Shown: piece by piece, positions 45,526 through 54,879 of the stretch | How positions within the stretch are numbered: position 1 is the first letter of the stretch | How the letters are laid out: each line of letters begins with the position of its first letter | Assembly: GCA_964556165.1 (NCBI GenBank) | Contig: CAZKVH010000003.1 | Location: forward strand, 20,094 to 84,093 | Source of the DNA: JAQVEM01 sp964556165 | GTDB taxonomy: Bacteria; Actinomycetota; Humimicrobiia; Humimicrobiales; Humimicrobiaceae | Length of the DNA stretch: 64,000 nucleotides | Reading direction: 5' to 3' | Made by a program: the position numbers and the translations under genes | The notes under the pieces: model-generated | What the model was told of the DNA's origin: nothing | What the model saw: the letters and a program-made list of their open reading frames with translations, nothing else | The model's database searches: none

Positions 45526-46788
45526 TTACCCGTAAACAGGAAAATCTTCAGCCAGGCTCTTAACTTTTTTGCCTATTTCTTTTAGTTTTATGTTATTATC
45601 TCTGTTTTTTAATGCTGAGGAAATAAGTTCACCGATTTTATACATCTCTTCTACACCCATCCCCTGGGTGGTAACAGCAGGCGTTCCAATTCTTATTCCA
45701 CTGGCGACAGTTGGTTTTAGCTTATCGAAGGGGATCACATTTTTATTGACTATTATTCCTACTGAAGTAAGTGTATCAACCGCTTCGGCACCGGTCAGAT
45801 TTTTGCCCGTTAAATCTATCAAAAATAAATGGTTATCGGTTCCACCTGATACGATTCTAAACCCATCATCTTTCATATATTCACACAGAGCTTTTGAATT
45901 CTCTATTATTCGTCTGTTATATTCTTTAAATGAATCTTTTAAATCTTCCCGGAAAGCTACTGCTTTTGCTGCAATTATATGCATAAAAGGACCTCCCTGT
46001 ACTCCTGGGAAAACTGCTTTATTAATAAGTTCGGCATATTTTTTATCGGCAACGATTAGTGCACCTCTTGGCCCTCTCAAGGTTTTGTGGGTTGTTGACG
46101 TAGTGAAGTCTGCTATTTTTACGGAATCCGGATGATATCCGCTTACCATTAAACCTGCAATGTGTGCTACATCAGCCATAAGATAAGAACCTACTTCATC
46201 TGCAATTTCCCTGAACTTTTTAAAGTCGATTATTCGTGAATATGAGCTGGCGCCTGCTATAATAAGCTTTGGCCTGATGGTTTTAGCCATTTTTTTAATA
46301 ATTTCGTAATCCAGCATCTCTGTTTCAGGGTCAACATTATAAGTGTGTACATCGTAATATTTTCCGGTCAGATTTTGTTTATGACCGTGTGAAAGATGCC
46401 CTCCGTCTCTTAGGTTCATGCTCAGTATCTTATCTCCGCAACCCAGAACGCCCAGATAGACTGCCAGGTTAGCATTTACTCCGCTGTGAGGCTGGACATT
46501 ACAGTATTCTGAACCAAATAGCTTATTTGCCCTGTCTATAGCAAGCTGTTCTGCATCATCAACATTCTCACAACCGGCATAATACCTGAAGCCCGGATAC
46601 CCTTCTGCATATTTATTGGTAAGTAATGAACCCATTGTTTTTAAGACTTCCTTCGAGGCAAAGTTTTCTGAAGCTATAAGAATAATCTGGCTTCTCTGCC
46701 TTTTTAATTCATTTTCCAGAACCTTTCGAATCTCAATATCTTCTTCCATATCCAGGGTATGATTTTCGTATTTTAGGGAATTACTCAT
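45526..46788 (-). CDS. glyA: Serine hydroxymethyltransferase
   Basis: PLP enzyme converting serine and tetrahydrofolate to glycine and methylene-THF. It is 420 aa. Conserved LTNKYAEGYPGFRYYAGCENVD, VQPHSGVNANLAVY, GHLSHGHK, AHIAGLMVSGYHP and the PLP-lysine motif TTSTTHKTLRGPRGA (about 230). It overlaps rpiB by 8 bases, and AAGGA of its Shine-Dalgarno lies inside rpiB. Confidence 0.97.
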   Translation of the reverse strand: MSNSLKYENHTLDMEEDIEIRKVLENELKRQRSQIILIASENFASKEVLKTMGSLLTNKYAEGYPGFRYYAGCENVDDAEQLAIDRANKLFGSEYCNVQPHSGVNANLAVYLGVLGCGDKILSMNLRDGGHLSHGHKQNLTGKYYDVHTYNVDPETEMLDYEIIKKMAKTIRPKLIIAGASSYSRIIDFKKFREIADEVGSYLMADVAHIAGLMVSGYHPDSVKIADFTTSTTHKTLRGPRGALIVADKKYAELINKAVFPGVQGGPFMHIIAAKAVAFREDLKDSFKEYNRRIIENSKALCEYMKDDGFRIVSGGTDNHLFLIDLTGKNLTGAEAVDTLTSVGIIVNKNVIPFDKLKPTVASGIRIGTPAVTTQGMGVEEMYKIGELISSALKNRDNNIKLKEIGKKVKSLAEDFPVYG

Positions 46789-47242
46789 CGCAGTTTAGAA
46801 TCCTTTCTTCAATTTTTGTTATTTTATCAATTCTTTTTATGTGCCTGTCTACATTACCTGAAGGGGTATTTAGAAATGTTCTTGTTATTTCTATACAATT
46901 TTCAAGTGATTGGAACCTTGCACCCATACATAATATATTCGCGCAGTTGTGTTCCCTTGCAAGTTTTGCGCTATTAGCATCACAGCATAAAGCGGCACGT
47001 ATACCTTTTACTTTGTTGGCTGATATGCTCATCCCTATTCCAGTTCCACAGATAAGTATCCCGGCATCAGCGCCACCACAGGCTACTATTCTGGAAACTT
47101 TTTCCGCAAAGTCAGGATAATCTACACTTTCGGAGCTATCAGTTCCGGCATCTTCTACGCTATGCCCCATGGATTTTATTACTTTAATAAGGCTTTCTTT
47201 ATATTTAAATCCAGCGTGGTCCACACCTATGGCAATTTTCAT
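46781..47242 (-). CDS. rpiB: Ribose-5-phosphate isomerase B
   Basis: Interconverts ribose-5-phosphate and ribulose-5-phosphate. It is 153 aa, typical. N-terminal IGVDHAGFKYKESLIK, CGTGIGMSISANKVKGIRAALC with the catalytic Cys loop, and HNCANILCMGARF are present. AAGGAG precedes the ATG. rpiB-glyA adjacency is common in Firmicutes and Actinobacteria. Confidence 0.95.
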   Translation of the reverse strand: MKIAIGVDHAGFKYKESLIKVIKSMGHSVEDAGTDSSESVDYPDFAEKVSRIVACGGADAGILICGTGIGMSISANKVKGIRAALCCDANSAKLAREHNCANILCMGARFQSLENCIEITRTFLNTPSGNVDRHIKRIDKITKIEERILNCDE

Positions 47243-47456
47243 AAACTCACACTCCTTTATACTTTTTTAAATCTTGAATACTGTAATATTATATTCTAAT
47301 TAAAGTTATAATCCAAAGATATCCTGGATTTTTTGATTGGAAATTAATTTTTTTATAAATATCTAAATTTATTTTAGAAACATAGTCTATAATAAGCGAA
47401 AGATATTTTTTAAAAAGGAAGTATTCTTAAATTTTCTTATAATTATATTATATAGT

Positions 47457-48107
47457 TTACCCATCCAGTTTTTGAACAATATTTGAAAATTTAACTATGC
47501 CTTCCCTTATTAAAACAGGCCTATTACCACAAACATCCACAATTGTTGATTCCACGCCTGGAAGAGGTAAATTATATTCTACTATTAATTCTACCTTTTT
47601 TTTGATATTAACCGGTATATCGCCTATTTCTTTCGGATATTCTTTTGTTCCGGAGATAGTAGCACTGGTGGATATTATAGGACCGCAAATATTTATTATT
47701 TCTCTTAAAAACCTGCTCTCCGTAATTCGCAGGGCAATTGTAGGTCCTTTATAGCCAGGGAGTTCTTTCAGTTTTTCACTCTTTTTTAAGATTAAAGTAA
47801 GAGATTCCGGATTTTCAATGTTCCAGAATTTGTTTATTATTTTTTTTGCAGTTTCGCTTATGTCCCTGGTGAAAATTTTTAAATCATCAAGATTGGAAAT
47901 TAATATTATGAAAGGCAGGTTTATATCCCTTTTTTTTATTCTGTATATTTTTCTTATTGCTTCTCTTTCGTTATACCTGCAGCTTATTCCATATACTGTG
48001 CAGGTTGGAAGTATTGCTATTTTACCTTCTGATATAACTCCGGCAATTTTATTTATTATCTTTATATCAGTAATTTTGTCGAGGCTATCAATTTTTATTA
48101 GGTTCAT
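47457..48107 (-). CDS. Threonylcarbamoyl-AMP synthase (Sua5/YwlC/YrdC)
   Basis: Makes threonylcarbamoyl-AMP for t6A37 in tRNAs reading ANN codons. It is 216 aa, a single YrdC domain. Motifs: LPTCTVYGISCRYNEREAI, KRDINLPFIILISNLDDL, RITESRFLREI, STSATISGTKEYP and ESTIVDVCGNRPVLIREG. It lacks the extra C-terminal Sua5 domain. Start ATG 48107 has no obvious Shine-Dalgarno. A 215-base gap separates it from rpiB; nothing further is seen in that gap. Confidence 0.93.
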   Translation of the reverse strand: MNLIKIDSLDKITDIKIINKIAGVISEGKIAILPTCTVYGISCRYNEREAIRKIYRIKKRDINLPFIILISNLDDLKIFTRDISETAKKIINKFWNIENPESLTLILKKSEKLKELPGYKGPTIALRITESRFLREIINICGPIISTSATISGTKEYPKEIGDIPVNIKKKVELIVEYNLPLPGVESTIVDVCGNRPVLIREGIVKFSNIVQKLDG

Positions 48108-48312
48108 ATAATAAATATAGTTTTTTTTAGTATATAATATTTTTTTTGCAATTAAAATGCAGCCTGCACATTAATAATGGCAGGATTTTTACTGAAATAC
48201 TTGGAATTTTTATAAATAAGATTTACTATATATAGAATGCTTTGCAGGTGTCAGCAGGGATAGCAAAGAAACAAAAAATAAAATTTTCTATAATTTATTC
48301 GGGTGCATAAGA

Positions 48313-48768
48313 ATGGTAGATACACGCCCATCGTGGCATGAATACTTTGCGTCAATAACAAGACAGGTGGCAACAAGATCGACCTGCCTGCGTAGAAAAG
48401 TTGGCGCAATTATAGTGAAGGATAAAAGAATTCTCGCAACAGGTTACAACGGTGCCCCGAGGGGAGTCAGGAGTAGTCTTGAGATAGGAACATGCCTTAG
48501 AGAAGAACTGGGAATACCTCCTGGTGAGAGACATGAGATATGCCGTGGTCTTCATGCTGAACAGAATGCGATTATACAGGCAGCATACTACGGAGTTTCA
48601 ATAAAGGATTCTGTTATATATTCAACACACCAGCCATGTGTGCTATGTGCTAAAATGATAATAAATAGCGGTATCAAGAAGATATATTATCTTGAAGAAT
48701 ATCCCGATGCCCTCTCTGTGGAGCTTCTTAATGAAGCAGGAGTAGAGCTAATAAAACTTGATTTCTAA
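48313..48768 (+). CDS. Deoxycytidylate (dCMP) deaminase
   Basis: Zinc deaminase converting dCMP to dUMP for thymidylate synthesis, 151 aa (ComEB-like). The zinc and catalytic motifs are LHAEQNAIIQAA and STHQPCVLCAKMIINSGI. The N-terminal RKVGAIIVKDKRILATGYNGAP is typical. dUMP feeds the route to dTMP that Tmk continues. It is divergent from the YrdC gene across a 205-base AT-rich gap. Confidence 0.94.
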   Translation: MVDTRPSWHEYFASITRQVATRSTCLRRKVGAIIVKDKRILATGYNGAPRGVRSSLEIGTCLREELGIPPGERHEICRGLHAEQNAIIQAAYYGVSIKDSVIYSTHQPCVLCAKMIINSGIKKIYYLEEYPDALSVELLNEAGVELIKLDF

Positions 48769-48877
48769 GTGTAAGAATACCTCTTTATTGGTCTTCCATT
48801 CAGGAGATGCCTGTTGTTTTTTAATTAATCTTTATCTGTTATAATAGCGTTTACTTTTATTGGGGGAATATTTTCTT

Positions 48878-50161
48878 ATGGAAAAGTTTATTATAAATGG
48901 TGGTAAGAGGCTGTCCGGAAAAGTTAAAATAAGTGGTGCCAAGAATTCTGCATTAAAGTTAATAGCAGCTTCAATACTTTCAAGTGGAGTAACTACTTTG
49001 AAAAATGTACCCTGGATTGATGATGTTAGCATTATGCTTGAAGTTTTAAAGAATCTCGGGGCAGGTGTAAGTGTGGATACCACCAATAAGGTAATTGAGA
49101 TTAATCCGGATACTATTAACAGTTATGAGGCGCCTTATGAACTGGTAAGGAAGATGAGGGCTTCAATACTTGTAGCAGGTCCGCTTCTAAGCAGGTTTGG
49201 AAGAGTAAAGGTTGCAATCCCCGGTGGCTGTAACATTGGCTCAAGGCAGATTGACCTCCACCTCAGGGGCTTTAAGCATCTGGGTGCGGAATTTTCTGTT
49301 GAGCACGGATATGTTAACTGCCAGATTAACAATAAATCAGGGAATAGGCTTCATGGTGCAGTCGTTGACCTTGATTTTCCATCAAGAGGAGCCACTGAAA
49401 ATATAATGATGGCAGCTGTTCTGGCGGAGGGACAGACAATTATAAATAATGCTGCCCGGGAGCCAGAGATAACAGACCTCGCCTGTTTCCTGAATCTGAT
49501 GGGCGCTGATATTAAGGGAGCAGGAACCGAATTTATAACTATAAACGGTGTTAAAAGCCTTAAAGGAACAGATTATGAGATTATGCCGGACAGTATTGAA
49601 GCAGGTACCTATATTACTGCGGCAGTTTTATGTGGAGATAGAGTAGAAATTGAAAATGCAAGGTGGAGAAACCTTGAAATTTTTTATTATAAGTTAAAAG
49701 AAATTGGCGCTAAAATTTCTATAGTTGATGAGAATAATATGAAAGTCGAAAAAGCCAGGGACAGATATAAGTCTACGAATATCAGCACACTTCCATATCC
49801 TGGTTTCCCAACGGACCTGCAGCCTATAATCTCAGTTCTTCTTTCCATCGTCCCGGGTGTTTCTGTATTAACTGAAAATGTATTTGAGAACAGGTTTATG
49901 TATGTTGATGAATTAAACAGGATGGGAGCCAATATAAAGATTGACGGACACCGTGCTGTCATAAGAGGGGTTGAAAAATTATCAGGTGCTCCGGTAAAAT
50001 CGTTTGACCTGAGAGCAGGAGCAGCTATGGTTCTGGCAGGTCTGGCAGCAGAAGGAATAACGGAAATAAATGACATATATCATATCAAGAGGGGTTATGA
50101 AAATTTTGATGAGAAGCTTAAATTACTTGGCGCGGATATAAGAGTGGAGAATCATTATTGA
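48878..50161 (+). CDS. murA: UDP-N-acetylglucosamine 1-carboxyvinyltransferase
   Basis: First committed step of peptidoglycan synthesis. It is 427 aa from ATG 48878; the upstream TTG at 48860 is less likely. Two EPSP-synthase-like domains: ISGAKNSALKLIAASIL, RKMRASILVAGPLL, PGGCNIGSRQIDLHL with the active-site Cys (about 116, the residue that fosfomycin attacks in other MurA), FPSRGATENIMMAAVLAEG, and LRAGAAMVLAGLAAEG at the end. It follows dCMP deaminase, on the far side of glyA-rpiB from the ATPase operon. Confidence 0.96.
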   Translation: MEKFIINGGKRLSGKVKISGAKNSALKLIAASILSSGVTTLKNVPWIDDVSIMLEVLKNLGAGVSVDTTNKVIEINPDTINSYEAPYELVRKMRASILVAGPLLSRFGRVKVAIPGGCNIGSRQIDLHLRGFKHLGAEFSVEHGYVNCQINNKSGNRLHGAVVDLDFPSRGATENIMMAAVLAEGQTIINNAAREPEITDLACFLNLMGADIKGAGTEFITINGVKSLKGTDYEIMPDSIEAGTYITAAVLCGDRVEIENARWRNLEIFYYKLKEIGAKISIVDENNMKVEKARDRYKSTNISTLPYPGFPTDLQPIISVLLSIVPGVSVLTENVFENRFMYVDELNRMGANIKIDGHRAVIRGVEKLSGAPVKSFDLRAGAAMVLAGLAAEGITEINDIYHIKRGYENFDEKLKLLGADIRVENHY

Positions 50162-50216
50162 TAGATAAATAGAGGTTCAGGATTTATCTTAAAAATTATT
50201 ATTGTGGTTGGATTAT

Positions 50217-52289
50217 ATGAAAAGAAATAAAAATAGGCCGGAAGTTAAGAGTAAAAGAGAAAATAAAAATAAGCCGGAAGAAAATGTAATTAAAAAAACA
50301 AATAAGAACTGGTTTCGAAGATTACCATTATATATAAGAATATTAATAATCCTGGCTGCAGTGGTTTTTGTAGCAGGTATAGCGGCAGGAGGATTCTATT
50401 TTTATCTTAATTCGTTAAATAAAACAATAAATTCAATTACTACAGCTGAGATCGAGGATTTGCTTGCACCAATCGAATCACCGGAAGAGCCAGTTACCAT
50501 TATGGTGCTGGGAAGGGATACGAGAGATGCTGAGAATGACGCGGGCAGGGCCGATATTATTATGTTACTTCATTTAAGCCCTGAAAATGGAACCTGCAGC
50601 CTCCTCTCAATTCCGAGGGATTGTTGGGTTGAAATACCGGGCCATGGTGAAGATAAAATAAATGCTGCTTATGCTTATGGCGGCGAAGAACTCATGATAA
50701 AAACAATTAATTCTTTCCTTGGAGCAGAAATAAATCATTATGTAACACTTGATTTTGATGGATTCGTAGAATTGATTGATGCAGTAGGAGGGGTAGATAT
50801 AACTATTGAAAGACCCATGGTGGACCCAAAAAGTGGTGCCAATTTTTCCGCTGGCAACCACCATCTTACTGGAGAGCAGGCGTTATCATATACCAGGAGC
50901 AGGTCAACTGAACTGGGAGATATAGGAAGAATTCAGAGACAGCAGGAGTTATTTAAAGAACTTATAAGTCAAAAACTAAATGTAAAATATTTATCAAGTG
51001 TACCTTATTACTTTAACATTCTGGTGGATAATACCAGAACCGACCTTGATATTCTGACTATTCTCAAATATTCAAAAGCGGTTCTGTCTTTTGGTTACGA
51101 AAATTTTGAGACTTCAATTATACCTTCACGTTCCGACTGGAAAGAAGATGGAACAATAAGTGTTCAGATACCTGATAAGGAAGAATCAAGAGCAATGTGG
51201 GAAAGGATAATAAATGGTGAGCCGGCCAGCAGATATAATGCAGAATATAGTGAGGTTGATGAGATAGGAAGTTCTATGACGATGAATACTGAGTATAAAT
51301 TCGAAATAAAAGTAAAAAATACCGGTGCTATCGAGTGGAACAGAAATGGCGATAAGCCAGTTTATCTAAGTTACCACTGGATAGATTTTACCAGCAGGAA
51401 AACAGTTATTTTTGACGGGAAGAGAAGTATACTCCCGGAGGATGGTATAAATGTGGGCGATGAGGTAACTTTCCAGCTGGCCGTAAGGTCCCCTTCCAAA
51501 CAAGGTGAATATATTTTGCAGATTGACCTAGTACAGGAAGGAGTGACCTGGTTTTCTTTCCAGGGAGTACCAGCTCTTGAAAAGTATATATCGGTTGATG
51601 TCTCCTATGGAGCCGAATACGATGATGGGGGAGGAACCCCGAATTACCTGGATTGTGACGAGGAATTTGAAGTAGAACTTAAGGTAAAAAATGACGGGTT
51701 TTTAACCTGGGAATCTTCAGGGAAAGAAAGAGTGGCTCTTGGCACACACTGGATTAACCGGGATACAGGAGAAGTTTTTATATGGGATGGCGATAGGACA
51801 CTTCTTCCTCTGGATATTTCTCATGGTGAGGAAGCAGAAGTTGATGTTAAGTTAAAAGCACCGAATAAGCCTGGAAGATATATACTTCAATATGATATGG
51901 TGCACGAGAGAGTTACCTGGTTTTCCGAAAAGGGTGTTATACCAATGGAAGTCAATGTGGATGTTGGTGAGATTGTTGACAGGGCCATTGCGTCTGATAC
52001 GAATGTGAAGATATTCAATGGCAATGGAATGAAGGGCGCTGCAGGGGAAGTCAGGGATTACATTGAAAATTGTGGTTTCAGGATATATGGGCTTGCCAAT
52101 GCAGAGAATTTTAATTTTGAAGATAGCCTGATTATATACAACGAAGGATGTAAGGAAAAAGCCGAAGAGCTATCGCTTGCTTTTGATAATTTGGAGATTT
52201 ATGAATATAATAAAAAATGGAGTTTTTATAAAACCGGTGCCGACTTGATATTAATAGTCGGAAAAGATTACAGTGATATAATGAAATAA
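50217..52289 (+). CDS. LytR-CpsA-Psr protein with tandem Ig-like repeats and LytR_C domain
   Basis: A 690-aa wall protein. Basic N-terminus, one TM (about 38-60), then the LCP phosphotransferase domain (about 95-255: IMVLGRDTRDAENDAGRADI, LSIPRDCWVEIPG, DKINAAYAYGG, DGFVELIDAVGGVDI, YTRSRSTELGDIGRIQRQQ). LCP enzymes move glycopolymers from lipid carriers to the wall. Two homologous beta-sandwich repeats follow (about 348-461 and 474-586), each with V-K-N-x-G...W, YHW/THW, DG-R-LP and a closing VTWFS motif. The C-terminus (about 594-690) looks like LytR_C (NVKIFNGNGMKGAAGEVRDY). Start at ATG 50217; GTG 50202 is possible. murA is just upstream. Confidence 0.9.
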   Translation: MKRNKNRPEVKSKRENKNKPEENVIKKTNKNWFRRLPLYIRILIILAAVVFVAGIAAGGFYFYLNSLNKTINSITTAEIEDLLAPIESPEEPVTIMVLGRDTRDAENDAGRADIIMLLHLSPENGTCSLLSIPRDCWVEIPGHGEDKINAAYAYGGEELMIKTINSFLGAEINHYVTLDFDGFVELIDAVGGVDITIERPMVDPKSGANFSAGNHHLTGEQALSYTRSRSTELGDIGRIQRQQELFKELISQKLNVKYLSSVPYYFNILVDNTRTDLDILTILKYSKAVLSFGYENFETSIIPSRSDWKEDGTISVQIPDKEESRAMWERIINGEPASRYNAEYSEVDEIGSSMTMNTEYKFEIKVKNTGAIEWNRNGDKPVYLSYHWIDFTSRKTVIFDGKRSILPEDGINVGDEVTFQLAVRSPSKQGEYILQIDLVQEGVTWFSFQGVPALEKYISVDVSYGAEYDDGGGTPNYLDCDEEFEVELKVKNDGFLTWESSGKERVALGTHWINRDTGEVFIWDGDRTLLPLDISHGEEAEVDVKLKAPNKPGRYILQYDMVHERVTWFSEKGVIPMEVNVDVGEIVDRAIASDTNVKIFNGNGMKGAAGEVRDYIENCGFRIYGLANAENFNFEDSLIIYNEGCKEKAEELSLAFDNLEIYEYNKKWSFYKTGADLILIVGKDYSDIMK

Positions 52290-52334
52290 TTTTTTTGATT
52301 TTTTCGTTGTTTTACTTTTAGCATTAATATATAA

Positions 52335-54257
52335 ATGAAAAACAAATCTGTATTTAAAATAATAGGGCAAATTCTATTCGATATCCTGATAATATTTTCG
52401 TCATTAATGATTTCCTTTTTTTTAAGAGGTCAGATAGGAATAATTGACACCTCGGATTTATTTTTCCAGTACGTTAATTCTATAATCTGGTATGTTGTTA
52501 TAGTAATAGTTGTTAGAATAGTAATGCTCTGGCTTTTTGGGACTTACAGAAGAGTCTGGAAGTACGCTTCTTTAAAGGATATAGTTGCTATTGTTGAAGC
52601 TATTACTCTGAGTTCGGTGGTTCTTGCAGTTATTTTTTATGTTTTTAGCTTCCCAATATCGATCTTCGGACGCGACATAAGCTTTCCCCTTCGTTTCTTT
52701 CCCAGAAGTATATTTGTTATTGATTATATTCTGACTCTTCTACTTATGACGATTTCAAAGTTTTCGGAGAGATTCTTTAATGAGCTTAAATTTGGAAGCA
52801 TAAATACCAGAAAGAAAAGAGTATTGATTGTTGGAGCAGGTGACGCCGGAGAAATGATTGTACGGGAGATGATAAGACAGAAAAACAGCGAGTATAAACC
52901 TGCGGGTTTTCTGGATGATGATTACTCAAAGATAAAAAGCAAGATACACGGTGTAAGTGTTCTCGGTCCGATATCAAAGATGGAGGAAATTGTTAAGGAT
53001 TCTTCAATCGACGAAGTGATAATAGCCATGCCATCTGCTTCGGGCAGCACAAGGAAAGAGGTGGCAGTAAGGGCAAAAGAGCTCGGAGTTAACTGTAAAA
53101 CATTACCGAGCCTGTATGAAATAATTGACGGCAAAGTTTATCTCTATCAGGTAAGAGACATCGAAATCGAGGATATTCTTGGAAGGGAAGCTATAAATAT
53201 AAAAATACCGGAAGTTGTATCGGAAATAAAAGATAAAGCTATTCTGGTTACCGGAGCCGGGGGTTCTATTGGCTCTGAGATATGCAGGCAGGTTATAAGG
53301 TTTAAGCCTGATAAAATAATACTTGTAGACCATTCGGAAAATAACCTGTTTTTGATACTTGAGGAGCTTGACAATAAATTCGCTTTCATATCAACAGTTC
53401 CTGTGGTTGTTGATATAAGGGATAAACAGGCAATGAAAAGTATTTTTAACAAATATAAGCCCGATATAGTATTTCACGCCGCAGCTTATAAACATGTGCC
53501 CCTGATGCAGCTTAATCCAAAAGCTGCTATTGTGAATAATTTCCTTGGAACTAAGATACTCGCTAAAATTTCTATTGATTCCGGAGTGAAAAGATTTGTA
53601 ATGCTTTCAACTGATAAAGCAGTTAAACCAAAAAATGTAATGGGTATATCCAAATTACTTTCAGAAAAATACCTGCAGTCTTTAGCAAATATTAAGAGTA
53701 CAAGGTTTATGATTGTAAGGTTTGGGAACGTTCTTGGAAGTATGGGAAGTGTAGTCCCGCTTTTTAAGCAGCAAATACAGGCGGGCGGACCGGTTAGAGT
53801 TACACATCCAAATATGAAAAGGTATTTTATGACAATACCCGAAGCTTCCCAGCTTGTTATACAGGCGTGCATAATTGGAAAAGGGGGAGAAATATTTGTA
53901 CTGGATATGGGGGAACAGATTAATATACTTGACCTTGCAAAGAATATGATAAGAATTTACGGGATGGAGCCGGGTAAAGACATAGAAATAAAATATACCG
54001 GTCCCAGGGACGGGGAGAAAATTGATGAGGAACTTGTAAGTGAAGATGAGAACCTTGTTCCTACGGAATACAGGCATATATATGAGGCAAGGAATAACAA
54101 CAGTGTAAATAAGCCGGATAAAGACGAGATATTCAGTATATTATTTAATATAGAAAAAGAGATCCAGATGGATGATTACAGGAATCTTTTTAAGGATTTA
54201 AGAAAGATAGTCCCGGGTTTTGAAGGTAAAAAAATGTGGCCAAGATTATATGAATGA
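52335..54257 (+). CDS. UDP-sugar 4,6-dehydratase, membrane-bound (PglF/CapD/WbpM type)
   Basis: A 640-aa membrane nucleotide-sugar dehydratase. Four N-terminal TM helices (about 10-150), a first Rossmann domain (VLIVGAGDAGEMIVREMIR), then the SDR catalytic domain (ILVTGAGGSIGSEICRQV near 300, FHAAAYKHVPLMQLNP, STDKAVKPKNVMGISK). Met replaces Tyr in the Y-x-x-x-K catalytic pair, as in WbpM/PglF-type enzymes. It probably converts UDP-GlcNAc to the 4-keto-6-deoxy sugar that starts bacillosamine-like or FucNAc/QuiNAc routes. The transferase gene follows 22 bases later. Confidence 0.93.
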   Translation: MKNKSVFKIIGQILFDILIIFSSLMISFFLRGQIGIIDTSDLFFQYVNSIIWYVVIVIVVRIVMLWLFGTYRRVWKYASLKDIVAIVEAITLSSVVLAVIFYVFSFPISIFGRDISFPLRFFPRSIFVIDYILTLLLMTISKFSERFFNELKFGSINTRKKRVLIVGAGDAGEMIVREMIRQKNSEYKPAGFLDDDYSKIKSKIHGVSVLGPISKMEEIVKDSSIDEVIIAMPSASGSTRKEVAVRAKELGVNCKTLPSLYEIIDGKVYLYQVRDIEIEDILGREAINIKIPEVVSEIKDKAILVTGAGGSIGSEICRQVIRFKPDKIILVDHSENNLFLILEELDNKFAFISTVPVVVDIRDKQAMKSIFNKYKPDIVFHAAAYKHVPLMQLNPKAAIVNNFLGTKILAKISIDSGVKRFVMLSTDKAVKPKNVMGISKLLSEKYLQSLANIKSTRFMIVRFGNVLGSMGSVVPLFKQQIQAGGPVRVTHPNMKRYFMTIPEASQLVIQACIIGKGGEIFVLDMGEQINILDLAKNMIRIYGMEPGKDIEIKYTGPRDGEKIDEELVSEDENLVPTEYRHIYEARNNNSVNKPDKDEIFSILFNIEKEIQMDDYRNLFKDLRKIVPGFEGKKMWPRLYE

Positions 54258-54279
54258 CGATTGCCGTATTTAAGCATTT

Positions 54280-54855
54280 ATGTTTTACAGAATTTTTAAA
54301 AGGGTTTTAGATATAATACTTTCAATTATTTTAATTATACTTTTTATTCCCTTCTGGATTGTTATCCCTTTAATGATTAAGATTGATTCACCAGGAAATG
54401 TAATATTCAAGCAAAAAAGGGTGGGTATAAACAGTGATTATTTTACCATTTTTAAATTTAGAACTATGAAAACAGGCACTCCTGATATTCCTACAGACGA
54501 ACTCGGGAACCAGAAGAATCTTTATACCAGAGCAGGCAAATTCTTGAGGAGGTTTAGCATTGATGAATTCCCGCAGCTTATAAATATATTAAAAGGCGAT
54601 ATGAGTTTCGTGGGACCCAGACCCGCGTTATATAACCAGGAACTGCTGATAAGAATGAGGAAAGAAAAAGGTGTGGATAAAGTGAAACCCGGAGTAACCG
54701 GGCTCGCGCAGATAAACGGCAGGGACGACCTGTCAATTCCTGATAAAGTTATGTATGACAGTTCTTATGTAGAGGATGCTTCCTTGTGGCTGGATTTAAA
54801 GGTATTCATGTCCACCATAAAAGCTGCAATTACGGGCAGGGGGATAAATTTTTAA
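54280..54855 (+). CDS. Phosphoglycosyl transferase (PglC/WcaJ-type, short form)
   Basis: A 191-aa monotopic transferase that loads a sugar-1-phosphate onto undecaprenyl phosphate. N-terminal re-entrant hydrophobic segment (about 10-33). FKQKRVGINSDYFTIFKFRTM, the catalytic Asp-Glu dyad in RRFSIDEFPQLINILKGDMS, FVGPRPALY and KPGVTGLAQINGRD are classic. The small size matches PglC. With the dehydratase upstream it likely starts a lipid-linked glycan. Confidence 0.94.
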   Translation: MFYRIFKRVLDIILSIILIILFIPFWIVIPLMIKIDSPGNVIFKQKRVGINSDYFTIFKFRTMKTGTPDIPTDELGNQKNLYTRAGKFLRRFSIDEFPQLINILKGDMSFVGPRPALYNQELLIRMRKEKGVDKVKPGVTGLAQINGRDDLSIPDKVMYDSSYVEDASLWLDLKVFMSTIKAAITGRGINF

Positions 54856-54879
54856 CATTATCTCTGGATGATTCTAAAA

